From the NCBI GenBank assembly GCA_008477525.1, contig SPDT01000001.1:1736001-1800000 (forward strand): 64,000 nucleotides of DNA. The letters run 5' to 3'. The translations under genes were made by a program, and so were the position numbers. Source of the DNA: Hypomyces perniciosus. Lineage: Eukaryota > Ascomycota > Sordariomycetes > Hypocreales > Hypocreaceae. The notes below the pieces were generated by a model, which was given only the letters and a program-made list of their open reading frames with translations, was not told the origin of the DNA and did no database searches. This document shows, one piece after another, positions 32,201 to 44,954 of this stretch (the first letter of the stretch is position 1; every line of letters starts with the position of its first letter).

Positions 32201-32744
32201 AGCAAGAGGAGTCTCCAAGAGAGACGCCACATGAGAAACACTCGCGTGCTCCAGGCGTCCAAGGCTGCTGTCCTCAGCTTACAGCATCAGTGGCTGAAAC
32301 TTCGTAAGTTGGCCGCCTGGTCCGCTGACGTTTCTGCCAAGTTGAGGGAAATCGAGCGGAAATACCCTCGACTGCACTATGCTTTCACTACTACCGACTA
32401 CGAGAATCTCCCCGGCAATTGGACTACAGACAAAAGAGACAAGTTTGAAAAAGGGAATTGGCGAGGCTCTTAAATCCTTCTCGCATAGAGAGCTGAAGAC
32501 TATGAAGCGGACTTTGGAGAAACAGCTTCAGTTTCAGAGGGATCGTCGACGGGTTGTGAAGAGTCCGTTGCGCACTACAAGTGAACAGACGAAGAAGCGG
32601 GCCTATGTCAAGGCTCTGAAATATGGCGAGCCAAGGAATCGCAGACGCCATTGGAACCATCGAAAGAATCGACCCAAGGGGCAAGTCCCTGGGATGAGGT
32701 TTTCGAATGAATCAAGTGAAAACGAAAAGACGGTGCTTGTATGA
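29204..32744 (+). CDS. Mitochondrial PPR protein, Cya5-like translation/expression factor; reading frame broken near C terminus
   Basis: One long open frame (29204-32473, 1089 aa) with a mitochondrial-type N terminus rich in Arg and Ser and the string RRLHTGFWQHGASAIE, typical of fungal Cya5-like proteins. From about residue 480 onward there are pentatricopeptide-like helical pairs (for example FEKFLKFYAGVGDVQAVQQLW, NTLLKCYMRAEDYSRVI, MSLVMAYCRNDRLMEAERI, NLIIRYLAEMGQWEPA). Neurospora CYA-5 is needed for expression of mitochondrial cox1, so a role in organelle RNA stability or translation is likely. At 32462-32473 the frame ends in GNWRGS-stop. The next frame continues with a strongly basic, coding-like tail (EALKSFSHRELKTMKRTLE ... 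up to 32744). A weak 46-bp intron (32443-32488, donor GTTTGA, acceptor CATAG) or one extra base near 32465 would join them to about 1170-1180 aa. I give the full span on that reading. Confidence 0.85.
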
Positions 32745-33405
32745 TATGGTGTATCATGCTGTGATGATGCCAGCGACAAAAGGTAGAAGGCGGTCATGAA
32801 TAGGGGTTATGATGGCGTTGAATACAAAGGGAAACATATATGAGGAGCGAAATGCTTCGAGGCTCATGATATTTTGACACAAGATAGACTCCCACTTGTA
32901 ATCTATATAATTGAGATGTACAATGCCAATCACGCATAACGATGTGTATACACTCTCAGACTCTACAAGTTTCCCTGCATTGCATTTATTCTAGAACATT
33001 TCCTAGTGATCGATCACTTGGGAAAGTAGATGTATTCATTTCTTTTTCATATTCGGTATTTGTTATGTAGTTCTTTCTCAACTATGTGAGTTCTTGCCTA
33101 CATCATGGTAGGTTCAAAAATCGACGGCGTAGAGCCAGGATGCAGGGTCCAAATGGAGCTGAGATGTAACGAAGAAAAAAGAAATTGCCATGCCTACCTA
33201 TTGATCCCCAACCCAGTCAAATGGGATGAGAAAAGACAAACTCCGGTAGGACCCATTCTATAGATATGTGCCCAAGAAAACAACCCTCCAGGCCCTGAGT
33301 GTCCGCTCAGCCTTTCCATTGGTAATGCTCGTCGGGGAATAAGTTATGCAAAATATGGTGATAAAATAGTCTTTGATGATAGATAGCCTAGATTGTAATA
33401 CCCAA
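32745..33405. other. Convergent 3' intergenic region
   Basis: AT-rich space between the 3' ends of the PPR gene and the Atos-domain gene. No gene or notable repeat seen. Confidence 0.5.
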
Positions 33406-35835
33406 TCAGTCGTCCTGCGAACCGCCGGGTTGGTGAGGTTTCATCCCGAGACCTCGCAAGCGCTGGGAGAGCAAGCCCTCAGCACCAGTTCCTGGTGCAC
33501 CACCGCCGCCCAAGATACCAAAGGCATTGCCTCCATAGCCGAGATCGCCCTTATTCAGCTTCTCGTACTGCGGGGCGCCCCAGAAACCCAGTCCTCCCGA
33601 GTCTTTGGTCGAGGGACGACTATTGGCTTGAGACGAGGACTCAGGGGAGCGTAATCCCGCAGTGACGCTGGTTGTCTCACTGTTGTTATCGCTATCCATG
33701 CGATCCAGCGTAGGCAGACGGAGTGGAATAGGGTCCACGGGGAGAGTATTGCCGGCACCAAAGCCGGATAGCTGAGCAGGTGATCCGATTTCATCCATCA
33801 TATCGAAGGCCCGCATAGAGGCACTGATGGGGACGCCAAGGCTCCGCCTGCGGAACGCCTTTTCAGCAGCAAGCATGGCCCCAGGACCACTAGAGACTGA
33901 TAGCGGTGGGTTCATGACCCGAATAGGCTTGTACGGGGTGAACCGTGGTTCGGGCCAGGTCGTCTCATTGCGCAACTTCTCCTTGCCATCCGGCACACGA
34001 TTGGCAAATACGATGCGAACGCTTTTGTATAAATGATAGCGCCCTTTTGATGGGCAGCAAATATGAAGATGGACAAGATATCTGAGAATCGGGCGTTCCA
34101 TGCCGTCTGCCTGGGACATGTTTGGTATATTATCGATTATGGGGCCTGCCGAATAGCTGCGCTGCCGAATAAATGTTTTTGTTCCGGGGGCCATACCGGT
34201 CAAGTCGTACGGAACCAGGAAGAGCTTGACGGCTGTTTTGTTTTGGTTCTTCACAATGATCTGAATCTGCCCCTGTTCTGGTATCCTATAACTTCCCCCA
34301 GGGGGCGCTTTTGGAGAACCGGAACGACGCTTCGGCCTAGGTTTCCGACGCTCCAGATCTGTGTCCTGGCTGTCCATCCTCACGGGTGCGTCACCACCTG
34401 TTTGCCTTCTGTCGCCATAGCGGCTCTGAGCTTTTCTTCGTGATCGTGACTCCTCTTCTGGATTAGGGAGTCCATTTTCCAAGTCGACCTGACCGACGTA
34501 AGGACTCGGACCGTCATCAGGCCGTGACCTCCCGTGTGGTGTGTTGCCGTAACTGTAGAACACAGCCGGGAAAGGAAGGGTTACATGAGGTGGACACCGG
34601 AGACTAGACTTGCAGCTGCCCTTGCCCAATACACCAATTTGAGCGAGAAACTCGAAAGGCTTCGATGGCGTAGTCGACATGCGACCGCGAAGAATACTCT
34701 CCTCATAAGAGCCAACCATAGAGGCATGCTGGATGGGTGACGTATCTGAGCCGAAAGATGGCCGCCGGGACCGCAAAAATGCCGGGGTCTGGGGCGAAGT
34801 TCCATACTGTTGGAGGAAGCTCGGAGTTGAATTCAAGGATCGACGAGGCTGGTGTGCTTGGTATGGCAATGCCCCTTCTCGTCGCTGCGAGGGAATTCGA
34901 GGAGATAGGAACGGTCTCGACGGCGGAGAGACAAAAGGAGAAGAGACTGTTGACACAAGTGTATGTCTCCTCGATGAATTCATGCTCTTTGGGGGGAGGT
35001 CCATTCCACTAAGAGGCATGGGAAAGCCAAGGTCCTCGTTTGTCTCAGACTGGACCAAGGGGCTTGTAGGTGGCTGATAGACGAAGCTCGATAATGACGA
35101 CAACGGTGAGGTCCCCAATCTGAAGCTACCCGCGCTATCCAGTCGTTGAGTCCTCATCCCACATTGAAACGGCGTAAAGTCCCTCGGCGGCGATGTTGCG
35201 AACCAAGCGTGCTCGGATGGCACACGGCCTTCGTCTATCTTTCCGCCCAGCCCATCATACTGCCTAGCCTCAGCGGCCGCTTCGTCACTTGTGAAGTCTC
35301 CCCTGTGTAATGCTGATCTCGGTCGCTCGATATTCAGTCCATCTTGTAATCTCTCAATAGTGGCATCTGGCGATTTATTCTTCTCTGGTGTGATCTGAGC
35401 TGGTGGAAGTAGGCTTGGTGGTTCGGGGGACGTTTGAGATGTCTTGTCCATGTTCAGAGAGTTATCGTGTTGCAGAATCGACTCGAGCTATAAACAAATT
35501 TTGTTGTTAATAGCTGATATTGAGAGCCGAGAGAGTGAAAATTTGCTCGTGGTGGAGGAGTATCAACGTACATGCCGGTTTGGTATCCATGTTGGACTCT
35601 CCCCTCTCTTCAACATCTGGATCAACTCAGCTCGATCCGACGTCCTGGCCTCCTCGTCGCTCCTCGGGGTCGACGGACGCATTGGACTATCGGGAATGGG
35701 GCCTTCGCATAGCTCAGTTCGAAGACTCTCCTCGGAGAGGCGGCGCATCCTCGATGTCGGCGGCTCGAGGGCCACGAGACCGGGACTCTGGGAGGCCGGC
35801 GGTTCATGTTCGAGATCGTCTTGGAAGATGGGCAT
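33406..35835 (-). CDS. Atos-domain protein (DUF4210 plus chromosome-segregation-type C-terminal domain)
   Basis: Two exons, 35835-35572 and 35487-33406, 781 aa. The short first exon encodes MPIFQDDLEHEP ... SDRAELIQMLKRGESPTWIPNRH, and the 84-bp intron joins it to LESILQHDNSLNMDK. In the middle, VGSYEESILRGRMSTTPSKPFEFLAQIGVLGKG is the DUF4210/Atos conserved block. After a basic Ser-rich linker, IPEQGQIQIIVKNQNKTAVKLFLVPYDLTGM and LRYLVHLHICCPSKGRYHLYKSVRIVFANR form the second conserved domain, annotated as chromosome segregation during meiosis. Animal relatives are the Atos (FAM214) nuclear proteins, implicated in transcription. The rest is low-complexity with many Ser-Pro sites. The fungal function is not established. 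Confidence 0.88.
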
Positions 35836-36480
35836 TTGTGAGGGCTTTTAAGCTACAGCCGAGCTGTGGTTCCAAAAACGGATCGAGGACTGACTGAATA
35901 ATGAAGAAGAAGGCTCAGCTGCCAGGGTGGTGGACGAGGCCGTCGCCGGAAGCGTCACCATCTGGAGCTGATCTGCGACTGTCATATACAGGGATTCCCG
36001 TGTGCTGCGGCGGCTGCTGTGGCTGAGGCTTCTCCCACTGCTGCTCTCGTTTCTGCAAGTAATCGTTTTGTCTTTGGCCAAGAAAGCAAGGGGACAGTCG
36101 TAAGAGTGGTCGGTCATCTCGGAGCCCAAGGCCATATCTGGCGGGCCGCAGGTGATGTAGGTAGGATTAATAGAGCCAACCGTCTTCCGGCGCAGGACTG
36201 GCTCGGATAGTGGAGTCCTTCAGCGTCATCGTTGGGTGGGTTTAGGTCAGTTGGGGCACCTGGAAGGCTGGATTCAGAACCCCACCTCGGTAAAAGTCGC
36301 TGTAGCGGAGCGCTATCGGACAGCCAGCGATTGCAACTCGGTGATCACACGCTCACCCTGCATTTACTGCATTTAGCGCAAGAACTGGTCGGCATTGACG
36401 CTCATTCACCTTCAGCCTCACCGGCCAACCTTGTCCGAGAAGTCGAGGCATCACGTTTCTGTGTAAACAGCCTCTCTACG
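35836..36480. promoter_or_regulatory. Bidirectional promoter, Atos gene and FYV7
   Basis: A 645-bp divergent gap. No gene supported; small open frames here lack similarity. Confidence 0.5.
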
Positions 36481-37180
36481 ATGGCTCCTAAACGAACGCT
36501 GGAGGGCTCTGCGCCGGGCCCTGAGGCTAAGAAGCCTAAGCATGGCTTCAGAGTAGGCCCTGAAAATTTGCCAGACGGCCCATGGCGTCGCAAAGGTTTG
36601 TCTCCCCCTTTCAAAAAAAAATCTTCTTCCCATTCCCACTCATCATCGCTCACATGACATCACACTAGTCACCAAGATAAAGCGGGATTTGATCCACAAG
36701 GCCAAGGTCAAAAAGGCATATGCAAAGATCAAGGCTAGAGAGGGGGAAGCGGCAGCGGCAAAGGAGGTTGAAGCCCCTCCACAGGATCATGACAAGCCAG
36801 AGAAGGATGACGCCCCAGAGGGTGATGAGGAGGAGCAGATTCACCCCACTAGGCAGCTCATGCTAAAGGATGAGGAGAAGGCTCAAGCTGGAGCTGACCC
36901 TGAGAAGACCGAAGGTCCCAGTGATGGTGCACGCCGAAGAACAAGGCGTCCAGGTTATTACGACAAGCAACTGCAAAGGGCTGAGCAGCGGCGGACAGAG
37001 GCGGAGGAGAAGAAAAAGGAGTTTGAGCGACGGATGGAGGAACGGCAGCAGAAGCTAGCAGAGCGTGAGAGATTCAAGAAGGCCATAGCCAAAACGTGGG
37101 ACAAGAATGGCAAAAAGAAGCTGGGGAGAGAGAGCACACTGCTGCTAGAGAAGGTGAAGAAACTTGTCGGCGAGCAATAA
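36481..37180 (+). CDS. FYV7: rRNA-processing protein Fyv7 homologue
   Basis: Two exons, 36481-36595 and 36669-37180, 208 aa; the join gives WRRKVTKIKRDLIHKAKVKKAYAKIK, the conserved core of the rRNA-processing (Fyv7) family. The protein is highly charged: an acidic middle (EGDEEEQIHP), then RRTRRPGYYDKQLQRAEQRR and a long Arg/Glu/Lys helix that is probably coiled coil. It ends in a basic tail with AIAKTWDKNGKKKLGRES. Yeast Fyv7 is a nucleolar component of the small-subunit processome needed for early pre-rRNA cleavages toward 18S rRNA. Longer than yeast Fyv7 (about 150 aa) because of the acidic insert. Confidence 0.9.
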
Positions 37181-40100
37181 TTGCCAGCCATGACAGATTA
37201 ACGACCGAAGCGTTTTCCCATTGCTGGTTTGGGCTACGATACCCTTCCAACAGCTTATCGTTTATTAATATAATAATACGATCTTTCCTAGAAATACTAC
37301 CACACTCCAACTACAGTCAAGTATGGCAATGGATCAGACCTCTCATCAAGGCAATGGCCAGATCAACAGGTGCTGGACAGGTGCTGGACAGGCGAGCACA
37401 GAATCGCTTCTCTATGCCAAGCCCGTTGGTCTTGAGTAAGAAGGTTGTTATGGCCTCTTTGTATGAAGGATCAGCCGACGAGCCAGAGTTTAATAGAGAA
37501 TACGGATGCAGATGGTATGCTATGTGAGTGAGGTTTCAACCGCGTGGGAATTTGGCCGGCGATCACCAACTCATATTCTACTCCGTACTTCGTATGTAAT
37601 AAATAGTAGATTGGCCTCGATACTACTCCGTACTCCGTAGACGTTAGATACAGACATGTGCTGTTGATTCAGCACAGACCATGGATCATAACAAGGGCGC
37701 AGGCGCATCTCAACCCCCTGGCTGTTGTTCTGTTTCAAATGCCCCAGATGGGGTTAACGAGGCTCGTCCAACGGCTCAACGGTCCAACGGTCGCTGCTCG
37801 AACAAAGTAGAGCAGAACCTCGGGAGGTACCTAACGAATAGCGGAATATGCATTAATATCGACGATTGAGCCCAATTGCGAGGCATGAAGTCGAATTGAC
37901 CACTAAACGACAACCAATTTCTGACTGTGGCTGTTGCCGTAACCCGAGAATGAGGATTGGCAGGCACTGAGACATAGCTGTGGTTCATAGTCCGTAGATA
38001 GTAGTAGTCGGTATGGGGGTCAGAACAATATCTAATAAATGGCCAAACAAGGCGCGGAAAGAGTCCTGAAAGGGAACATTGTGTTGGATGGATAATTTTA
38101 CACCGTCCCTTTAAATGCCACGTAACTGAAGGTCTTTCTTTAGGGTATCATCGCGGTACTATCAGGACAGCCCTGTAACTTCGGCAATTCGGATATCGAA
38201 CGTTTTGCCCGGTTTGAACCCCGAGGCGGGATGATACGGATTTGCCCAATCGATTTATTTATTCATCTGCACGTGTAGGCAGAAAGGATGCGAAATGCGA
38301 GAACTGACAGCGGGCGGAGATCGTTTCGACTCTTTCACCCCGGCCAAGCCAGCCCCCAACAATCAAGCCACCACAGATATGCTGTTTCGCCCAAGAGGCC
38401 CTCTATCAAAGTGAAACAGCACCTGGATATGCTGACTAACAGCTGCCTTGCTCCGTTGCATTTGCGTGCCTGTGCCTGGTTCCTGACGAAACCTGGAATG
38501 CTGTCTTGGACTTGGCGAGGGTGCCCTTGAACCCCCTGCTCTCAACGTCTGGTTGGTGGATTTTGGATACTACTGGAGTACTTCGTAGGGAGGGTGAATT
38601 CTATGGAGGTTTCTCATACCCAGCTTTTCTTCCTTGCTGATGCTCGTGTGTGCATGGTTGTCCACTGGTTGTTCACTTGTTCTCCATATCCTATAGCGGC
38701 AGCAGGTATGTTCGTCCGGGTGCCGATTTTGCTAGATACTTGAATACGAGTATCAGTAGCTCTTCGTGTTCACGCACCTAATCCGAGGTCGTTTCAACTG
38801 ATAGCTGATGGTAAGGCGGACAGCTTCGGAGACTTTCCGTGGAGGGTGCAGTAGTGCCAGCGATTTTTGGCCAGAGATATGTACATGCGAGCTCGACGAC
38901 TTGGAGATGGCATATAACAATCCCCAACTCAGGACAGTGAAGCCCCGAAAGATGTCTGTACAAATAAACGTCTCCCGACTTTACTAGCCATTTCGGTCGG
39001 TTTCAGCTATCACTCGTTTGACGTAGTACCATTAGTACTAGCAGCTACCTGTTAATATTATAAGTTACTCCGTCAGCCCCCGTACATGAGATCGAGATGA
39101 GGTACAGCGACCACTTGTCCAGACTTGTACTAGTCGCTCGTGAAGGTCAAACAAACGACTAGTTTTTGATGAAAACCCCGAATCCTTTACGCGGGTTTCA
39201 GTTTCAACCGGAGGCCAACTGGCTACTAACCTTCAAGTACTACTAGTAGTAAGTGCTCGTAATGATTAATGATTCTACAAAGTACCTACATGCTACAAAG
39301 AAAGGGAGTCGAGCAACCCTCCCTTGTCTGTGGACGTCACTAGCAATAACTGCCCCTGACCTTGCTCACTTGTTGTCGACGATGGCTACGCCACACTCCC
39401 AAGTCCCACAGTGGTTCGTATGGAAAACGGAGCTGGTCGTCCGCACACAGCCACTGGCATTTCCTTTTTTACCCTATGGAGACGTTTTAGCATTTCAGAC
39501 TTGGGAAATAGGATTACATGTACATAGGATGGCATGATGCTGTGCCAAATTCCAGAGTACCTTGTGCGGCCTCCTTGGTGTTGACATTCCAGGTGGGATC
39601 CCGCCTGTCTCGCAAAACCTCCACTAGGGACCAATTGGAGAGGGATGAGAGGGAGCACAAAAAAAGAAAGCACACAAGAACTCGATTCCGAAACTCTGCT
39701 GGCATGAATACCTAATACCTGTAACCTCCTACGTACTTCCTACGTACGTGTACGTGCCATCTCATGGTAAGGCCTTAAGGGACTGAGCAGGAAAATGCCG
39801 TCCAAACCATCTAATTTTAGGTACCTCAGATGCTAACCTAACCGAACAGGGTGCCAACTTGTGACACCATCCTGTCACTTCGTACCTTATCCTGATCAGC
39901 ATGGGGAGGTTGTCACGTCAATCAGTCCCTGGTACCTGCTTTGCACCCGCCAGCCAGCCCATCTGTCCGTCCATCCTCTCCCGCTCCAAACTCGGTCTTT
40001 TTCACTTTTCCCTTTCTTTCTTGATCTGCAGTACCGCCTTTGCCATTACTCATCAGCTCGCCGACTGCTGAGTCCGACGCTCGTTCTCGCCAATCGCCCC

Positions 40101-40577
40101 TCGACCCCCTTCAGTCAGTCGTGTGTGTGTTTGGCTTGCGTTCTGCTTCGCTTCGGGAAGTGCGTACGCTGCGTTGCTTTGCGTTGCTTTGCGCTGCTTT
40201 GCCTTGCGTTGCCTTGACTGTTGGCAGCCGTCCTTCTCTCGACCAGACCAGCAACACCCGCCAAACCTGGCACTCTGCCCGAGTCTCTTCACTGCGAATC
40301 CTGCGAACGAAACGGGCCATTCACTTCGCTGCGCTGCGCTGCACTAGCTGCGCTGCCCTACCCCGTCGAACAGAACGATCGGAACGTCTCGCTTCCATGC
40401 ACCGCCATCCGATGATTGCATAACCAGCACCGCAGTTGCAATCCGCCGCCCAACTCCATTGGCTTAGCCTCCCAATTCTACCGACGACCATAATCCCCTC
40501 GCACCGCACCGCACCGACCGCAGATCCCGGTTACACCGAAACTTCACCTTGGCACTGGTCCATCTCCTCAGACGACC
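37181..40577. other. 3.4-kb intergenic region, promoter and leader of LIM-RhoGAP gene at its right end
   Basis: No gene supported. It contains dispersed-motif copies near 37580, 37625 and 38576, and CGTAC-rich palindromic bits near 39730-39755. From 39960 to 40570 there is a pyrimidine-rich and imperfectly repetitive sequence likely to be promoter and 5' leader. Confidence 0.5.
40171..40212 (+). repeat. Imperfect 10-bp tandem repeat in leader region
   Basis: Three to four copies of GCGTTGCTTT and variants (GCGCTGCTTT, GCCTTGCGTT), about 370 bp upstream of the LIM-RhoGAP start codon. Confidence 0.7.
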
Positions 40578-43500
40578 ATGGCTGCCATAATAGACGAGTA
40601 TCTCGAGACTCCCATGGACACAGACGATGTCTTTCCCTGCAAGGGATGTGGAGAGGTTCGTAATCTGCTCCGTACCATGACGCCCGTCTCTTGCTGTACT
40701 CGGTGCTGACATCAACACGTCCTTCAGATCCTTGAAGAAGGAAAAGCCTTCGAACTGGGTATGTTTAGACACACCGCAAGCTTCCCGTATTGGTGGCGAC
40801 TACGTCCGATGCGACTGTTGGAGAGCCACCTATTCTTAACCCCTGATGCTAACATATTGCTTGACAGCTGGTAACCGATGGCACCTGGATTGCTTTCGCT
40901 GCAATACCTGCAGCACCCTCCTTGATTCCGATGCCAACCTTCTCCTGCTCGGTGATGGGTCCCTGATTTGCAACAACTGCACATACAGCTGCAGTGCTTG
41001 CGGCAACAAAATAGAGGACCTGGCCATTCTCACAGGTGACCAAGCTTTCTGCGCCACTTGTTTTCGCTGTCGAAACTGTAAACGCAAGATCGAGAATCTT
41101 CGCTATGCGAGAACTTCCCAAGGCATCTTTTGCATGGGCTGTCACGAGACTCTTATGGCGAGACGACGGAAGAAATCCAAGGCTGCTGCTGCAGCCAAGT
41201 CTCGAGAAAAAGATCAATCTCCCATGATTACAGAAAAGTCTCTCCCCGCACTGCCGCCCAATGTCATACCCCCCAATGCTTTTTCCAATGACCGGGTCGA
41301 TCCGGACACTCCAACAGAATTATCTCCACGGCCTCATACGAGTCAAAAGCAGAATGAGTCTTCATCTAGGGCCAGCTCGAGGCCCTCACGATCTCCCGAA
41401 CGCTCAGTCGATACACCCACCAAACAGGAAGGGCTTAGTCTTCCGTCAACTTCTTACCGAAAGAATCGTAACTCAGCCATCATCTCTGGAACAGCCGTAA
41501 CCAATTCTGGGGATGGCTTCCTAATATCGGTGGCTCTTGATACAAACCCTGCAGCGAATGTCACGCCAAGGTCCACTTCGGATGGTACTGGCGATTCTAC
41601 CAAGAAGAAGGAGAAGGAGAAGGAGAAGGAGAAGGAGAAGGAGTATTTCAGCGCGCCGCCTCGACCGTCCATGTCAGACAAACGGAGTGATTCCCTTTCT
41701 TCCACCCCTCACATCGCCTTCCAAGAAAAGCGCCCACAGTCGTCCGATCAGGAGGCTCAGACGAAAGTTTCCTCCCGCAATACCCCCAAGTCCTCAGAGC
41801 AAGATCAGAACAAGACTTCACCCAGTGACGATTTCAAGCTCCAGGATGCCCCAAAAAGCAAAAAGCCTGTTGGATCTAGGAGCACTAGTTCACAGTCTTC
41901 CGCCAACCCTCAAGACGGCGCTTCCTCCAGGGCAAGTAATGGCATTTCACGCAAGGACGTTGCGTCTATGCTATCGCAAGCGGAGTCACGAAGGGCGAAC
42001 GAGAACATTCCTGGATCACGAATGTCACAGGACTCTAAAATGCAAGATGATGAGGAAATTCGTGCGTCGATTGATTCGAGCACCAGGGGTGCGCCGCGCC
42101 CCGAGAATACCAAGGCAATTGCACGAAAGGAGGTATCATCGGCGGCAAGCAGCCGGAACGGTACATATATGCCCATTTATACCCATAATTCACATTTGGA
42201 CTTTACTGACCCATGATTTCTAGTAAACGGAAAACCGACTTCACAGGCTAGAACGTCTATTTCTGACGACACTTCGTCTACCACACGCCAAACACCCCCA
42301 TCTCGATCTGGCGCATCTGAGCAAGGGGTTAGTGACACTTACATGCAGCCAAGGGCAGCACCTGTGCCACCGGGTGGTCAAATCCAGACCGGTAGTAAAG
42401 AACCACCCTCTTCAAAGGACTCTCATGGTTCTCCTGTCTCACCAAAGCTTCCTAGGTGGAGCAGTGGTGCAGACTTCAGCTTCGAGGAGGACATGGCCAG
42501 GATACTTGGTGCTGATGAAGGAGCCACCTCCATCCTGCGGCGCGTGTCTAATGCTGTACGACACGGGCGTGCAGGTAGCATTGAGTCCAGCCACAACCAG
42601 ACGCCAACCCGGAGCAATCACACCAGGAGTATCAGCGAGACAACGCGAGCAACAATGTCTCCTCGCTGGTCCAAGACACCTCATACAGAGGATCCAAACG
42701 GGTTTGCGCATGATATTAGCAGCCCGGTGTCAGTCGCATCTCCGGACAACCCGGCCGTACTCAAGCGACAACTTAGGAATTCTGAGCAGCGAGTGGCCGA
42801 GCTTGAGAGACAATTCAATACTGAGAAGGATTTAAAGAACCTCAACAAGAAGCTTATTGAAAAGAGGAAGACTGTTTCGGTTCTTGACACTCAGACTGAG
42901 ATTATGATTCGACAGCTTGAGGTGCTGGCCGGGTATGTTGAGCGAGCGAAGGAGACAAAGACTCCTATCGATCCGCGTGAGCTTGAAGAATCTGCCATCA
43001 AGGAGTTCGTGCAAAAGCTTGAACAGGTCAAACTTGCTATGTCTGAAGAGATTGAGCACCTTCACGAAGAGCGGGACCAACTTATTGAAGAGAAGAACCA
43101 GGCTGTCACTGACAGGGATCGTGCTCTCATGGAGTTTGAGCAATTGTCGTCCAAGAATGCGCAACTTGCTGATATGAACAATGACCTTACGCATCAGATC
43201 CAAGAGCGGTTCAAGTCTCAGATTTCAGATACCAAGACATCCAACGGTTTGGGCATCTATGGCCCGATCAAGGGTGGGATGGGATCATCAGTGAACCTGG
43301 ATACCTCAAGCATCACAACTGGCACTACACTGATTGCTCCTGACGAGGATCCAATTCTCGAGAACGGGCCAACTGTGGTCCAAGTCCGAAAGGGTCAGGT
43401 CAAGAAATTCAACTGGAAGAAGGGCTCCAAGACCGTGGCACACAACGTTGCCAAAGGCGTGAATCGGGCCGTTGTTGCCTTCCAAAATGACCGCGAGAGA

Positions 43501-44454
43501 ATGCCACAGCAAGGCTTGGTTGGCGACAACATCGGTTTGCCGTACAATATGACGGTTGCCCAAGTGGATGCCTCTGGCATGCCGGTTCCCGGCCCTCAAA
43601 CCAAGCAGCAGCAGCAGCAGCAGCAACAACAACAACAACAACAGCAGCAGCAACAACAGCAAGCCTTTGGTTTCTTTGGCAAGAAGAATAACGCGTCCAA
43701 GTCTTCCATGTCGACGACTGTCGTCCTAGCACCGGTCGCTGTGGAGCCCCCGTCAACCCTCTTTGGGTCGGAACTTGCTGAGCGATGTGAATTTGAGCAC
43801 CGGCAGATTCCAAACGTGGTGACCCGCTGCATTGAGGAAGTTGAGTTAAGAGGCATGGATCAAGAAGGTATCTACCGAAAGACTGGCGGTAACTCTCAGG
43901 TCATTATGATCAAGGATGGCTTTGACAAGAGCGAGACTTATGACATTTCGGACCCGGATTTGGATATCACTGCGGTAACCAGCGTCTTGAAGCAGTACTT
44001 CCGGAAGCTGCCCACCCCTCTATTAACATTCGACGCGTATGATCGAGTTTTGGAGTCAAACGGTGCGTCTTTATCCCCCTACACTTCAACGTTGCTTCAA
44101 ATGCTAACTAAATCAAGCTATTGCCGATGAGGCGGAGCGGTGCATTCACTTGCACAAGGTATTTACTTCGATGCCGCAAAGCCATCGGGATTGTCTTGAG
44201 TTCCTCATGTTTCATCTCCACCGGGTGGCACAGAGAGAGCCAGAGAACTTGGTGAGTGAACATGACATTTTCTGGTTATGGCCAAACTAAACTAACTTGT
44301 GTATCAGATGTCACCCAAGAACCTTGCTGTCGTCTTTGCACCGACAATCATGCGAGATCTCAGCATCGAGCGGGAGATGACCGACATGCATGCAAAGAAT
44401 ATTGCGGTGCAATTTGTCATTGAGAACACGCACAGAATTTTCGAGGAGGATTGA
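40578..44454 (+). CDS. LIM-domain Rho GTPase-activating protein (Rga1/Rga2 type)
   Basis: Six exons: 40578-40655, 40728-40758, 40868-42160, 42224-44062, 44118-44251, 44308-44454, 1173 aa. Two N-terminal LIM zinc domains are reconstructed only after splicing (FPCKGCGEILEEGKAFE..NRWHLDCFRCNTC; YSCSACGNKI..AFCATCFRCRNC..GIFCMGCHE). A long disordered Ser-rich linker with a Lys-Glu tract follows. Next come a coiled coil (RQLRNSEQRVAELERQFNTE and EIEHLHEERDQLIEEKNQA), a 19-residue polyglutamine run, and a C-terminal RhoGAP domain (FGSELAERCE to FEED). GIYRKTGG holds the arginine finger, so GAP activity should be intact. Yeast Rga1/Rga2 act on Cdc42 at polarity sites. In moulds the orthologue is expected to control hyphal tip growth and septation. 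Confidence 0.94.
41602..41643 (+). repeat. AAGGAG hexanucleotide repeat encoding Lys-Glu tract
   Basis: In-frame AAG/GAG alternation inside the disordered linker of the LIM-RhoGAP. Confidence 0.85.
43606..43662 (+). repeat. CAG/CAA repeat encoding 19 glutamines
   Basis: Mixed CAG and CAA codons (six CAG, then interrupted by CAA blocks) between the coiled coil and the RhoGAP domain. Codon mixing lowers slippage but length polymorphism between strains is likely. Confidence 0.9.
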
Positions 44455-44954
44455 GCTTCCTATTATATATTCACCAATGAACTATTTCTGCTCCCTGGTA
44501 GCAGTTCGGGTTAGGACCTTTTGTCGATTCAGTGAGACGAATCACGGCGTTTGGTGCTTGGTTATAAAATGATATCCACTTCTTTTCTCTCATTTGCCAA
44601 CGAGAGAAAGGGGGGGGAGCAGGGGCTAGATGAAGGATATAGGAAGTGCGGGCCTTACTTCCATCTTCTGTTGGTCTTTGATCTTGCCTGGAATAGCCGT
44701 TTTACAATTTCTGTTGTTTGGGTGCCACGAACGAGATGTATCCCTTTCTTTTTTGGGTTCGAGCGAGCTGGTCACGGCTTGATCACTGGTTGGTCTTGTC
44801 TGCAGCTTGTTGTTGTACTCACTCAGCCCTCCACTACATCATTGCTGCGGAGTTTTATGGAAAGACGGAAGCCACGTTGGTTTCTCGATTATCTCATGTA
44901 TGTGTGCTGTTTAGCTAATCTCTCGAATGGTTCTCGATGTACCCAAGTCCTTCT
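44455..44954. other. Convergent 3' intergenic region
   Basis: 500 bp between the 3' ends of the LIM-RhoGAP gene and the barrel-like gene; no gene seen. Confidence 0.5.

Noticed and set aside
35848..36135. 95-codon minus-strand frame upstream of the Atos gene
   Set aside because: Lies in the 5' leader/promoter of the Atos gene, Ser-rich by chance, no splice link to the first coding exon.
41537..42223. 228-codon Arg-rich plus-strand frame
   Set aside because: Frame shadow of the LIM-RhoGAP linker; the real frame has LIM domains upstream and continues across spliced exons.
43306..43662. Poly-leucine minus-strand open frame
   Set aside because: Antisense of the CAG/CAA polyglutamine tract of the LIM-RhoGAP.
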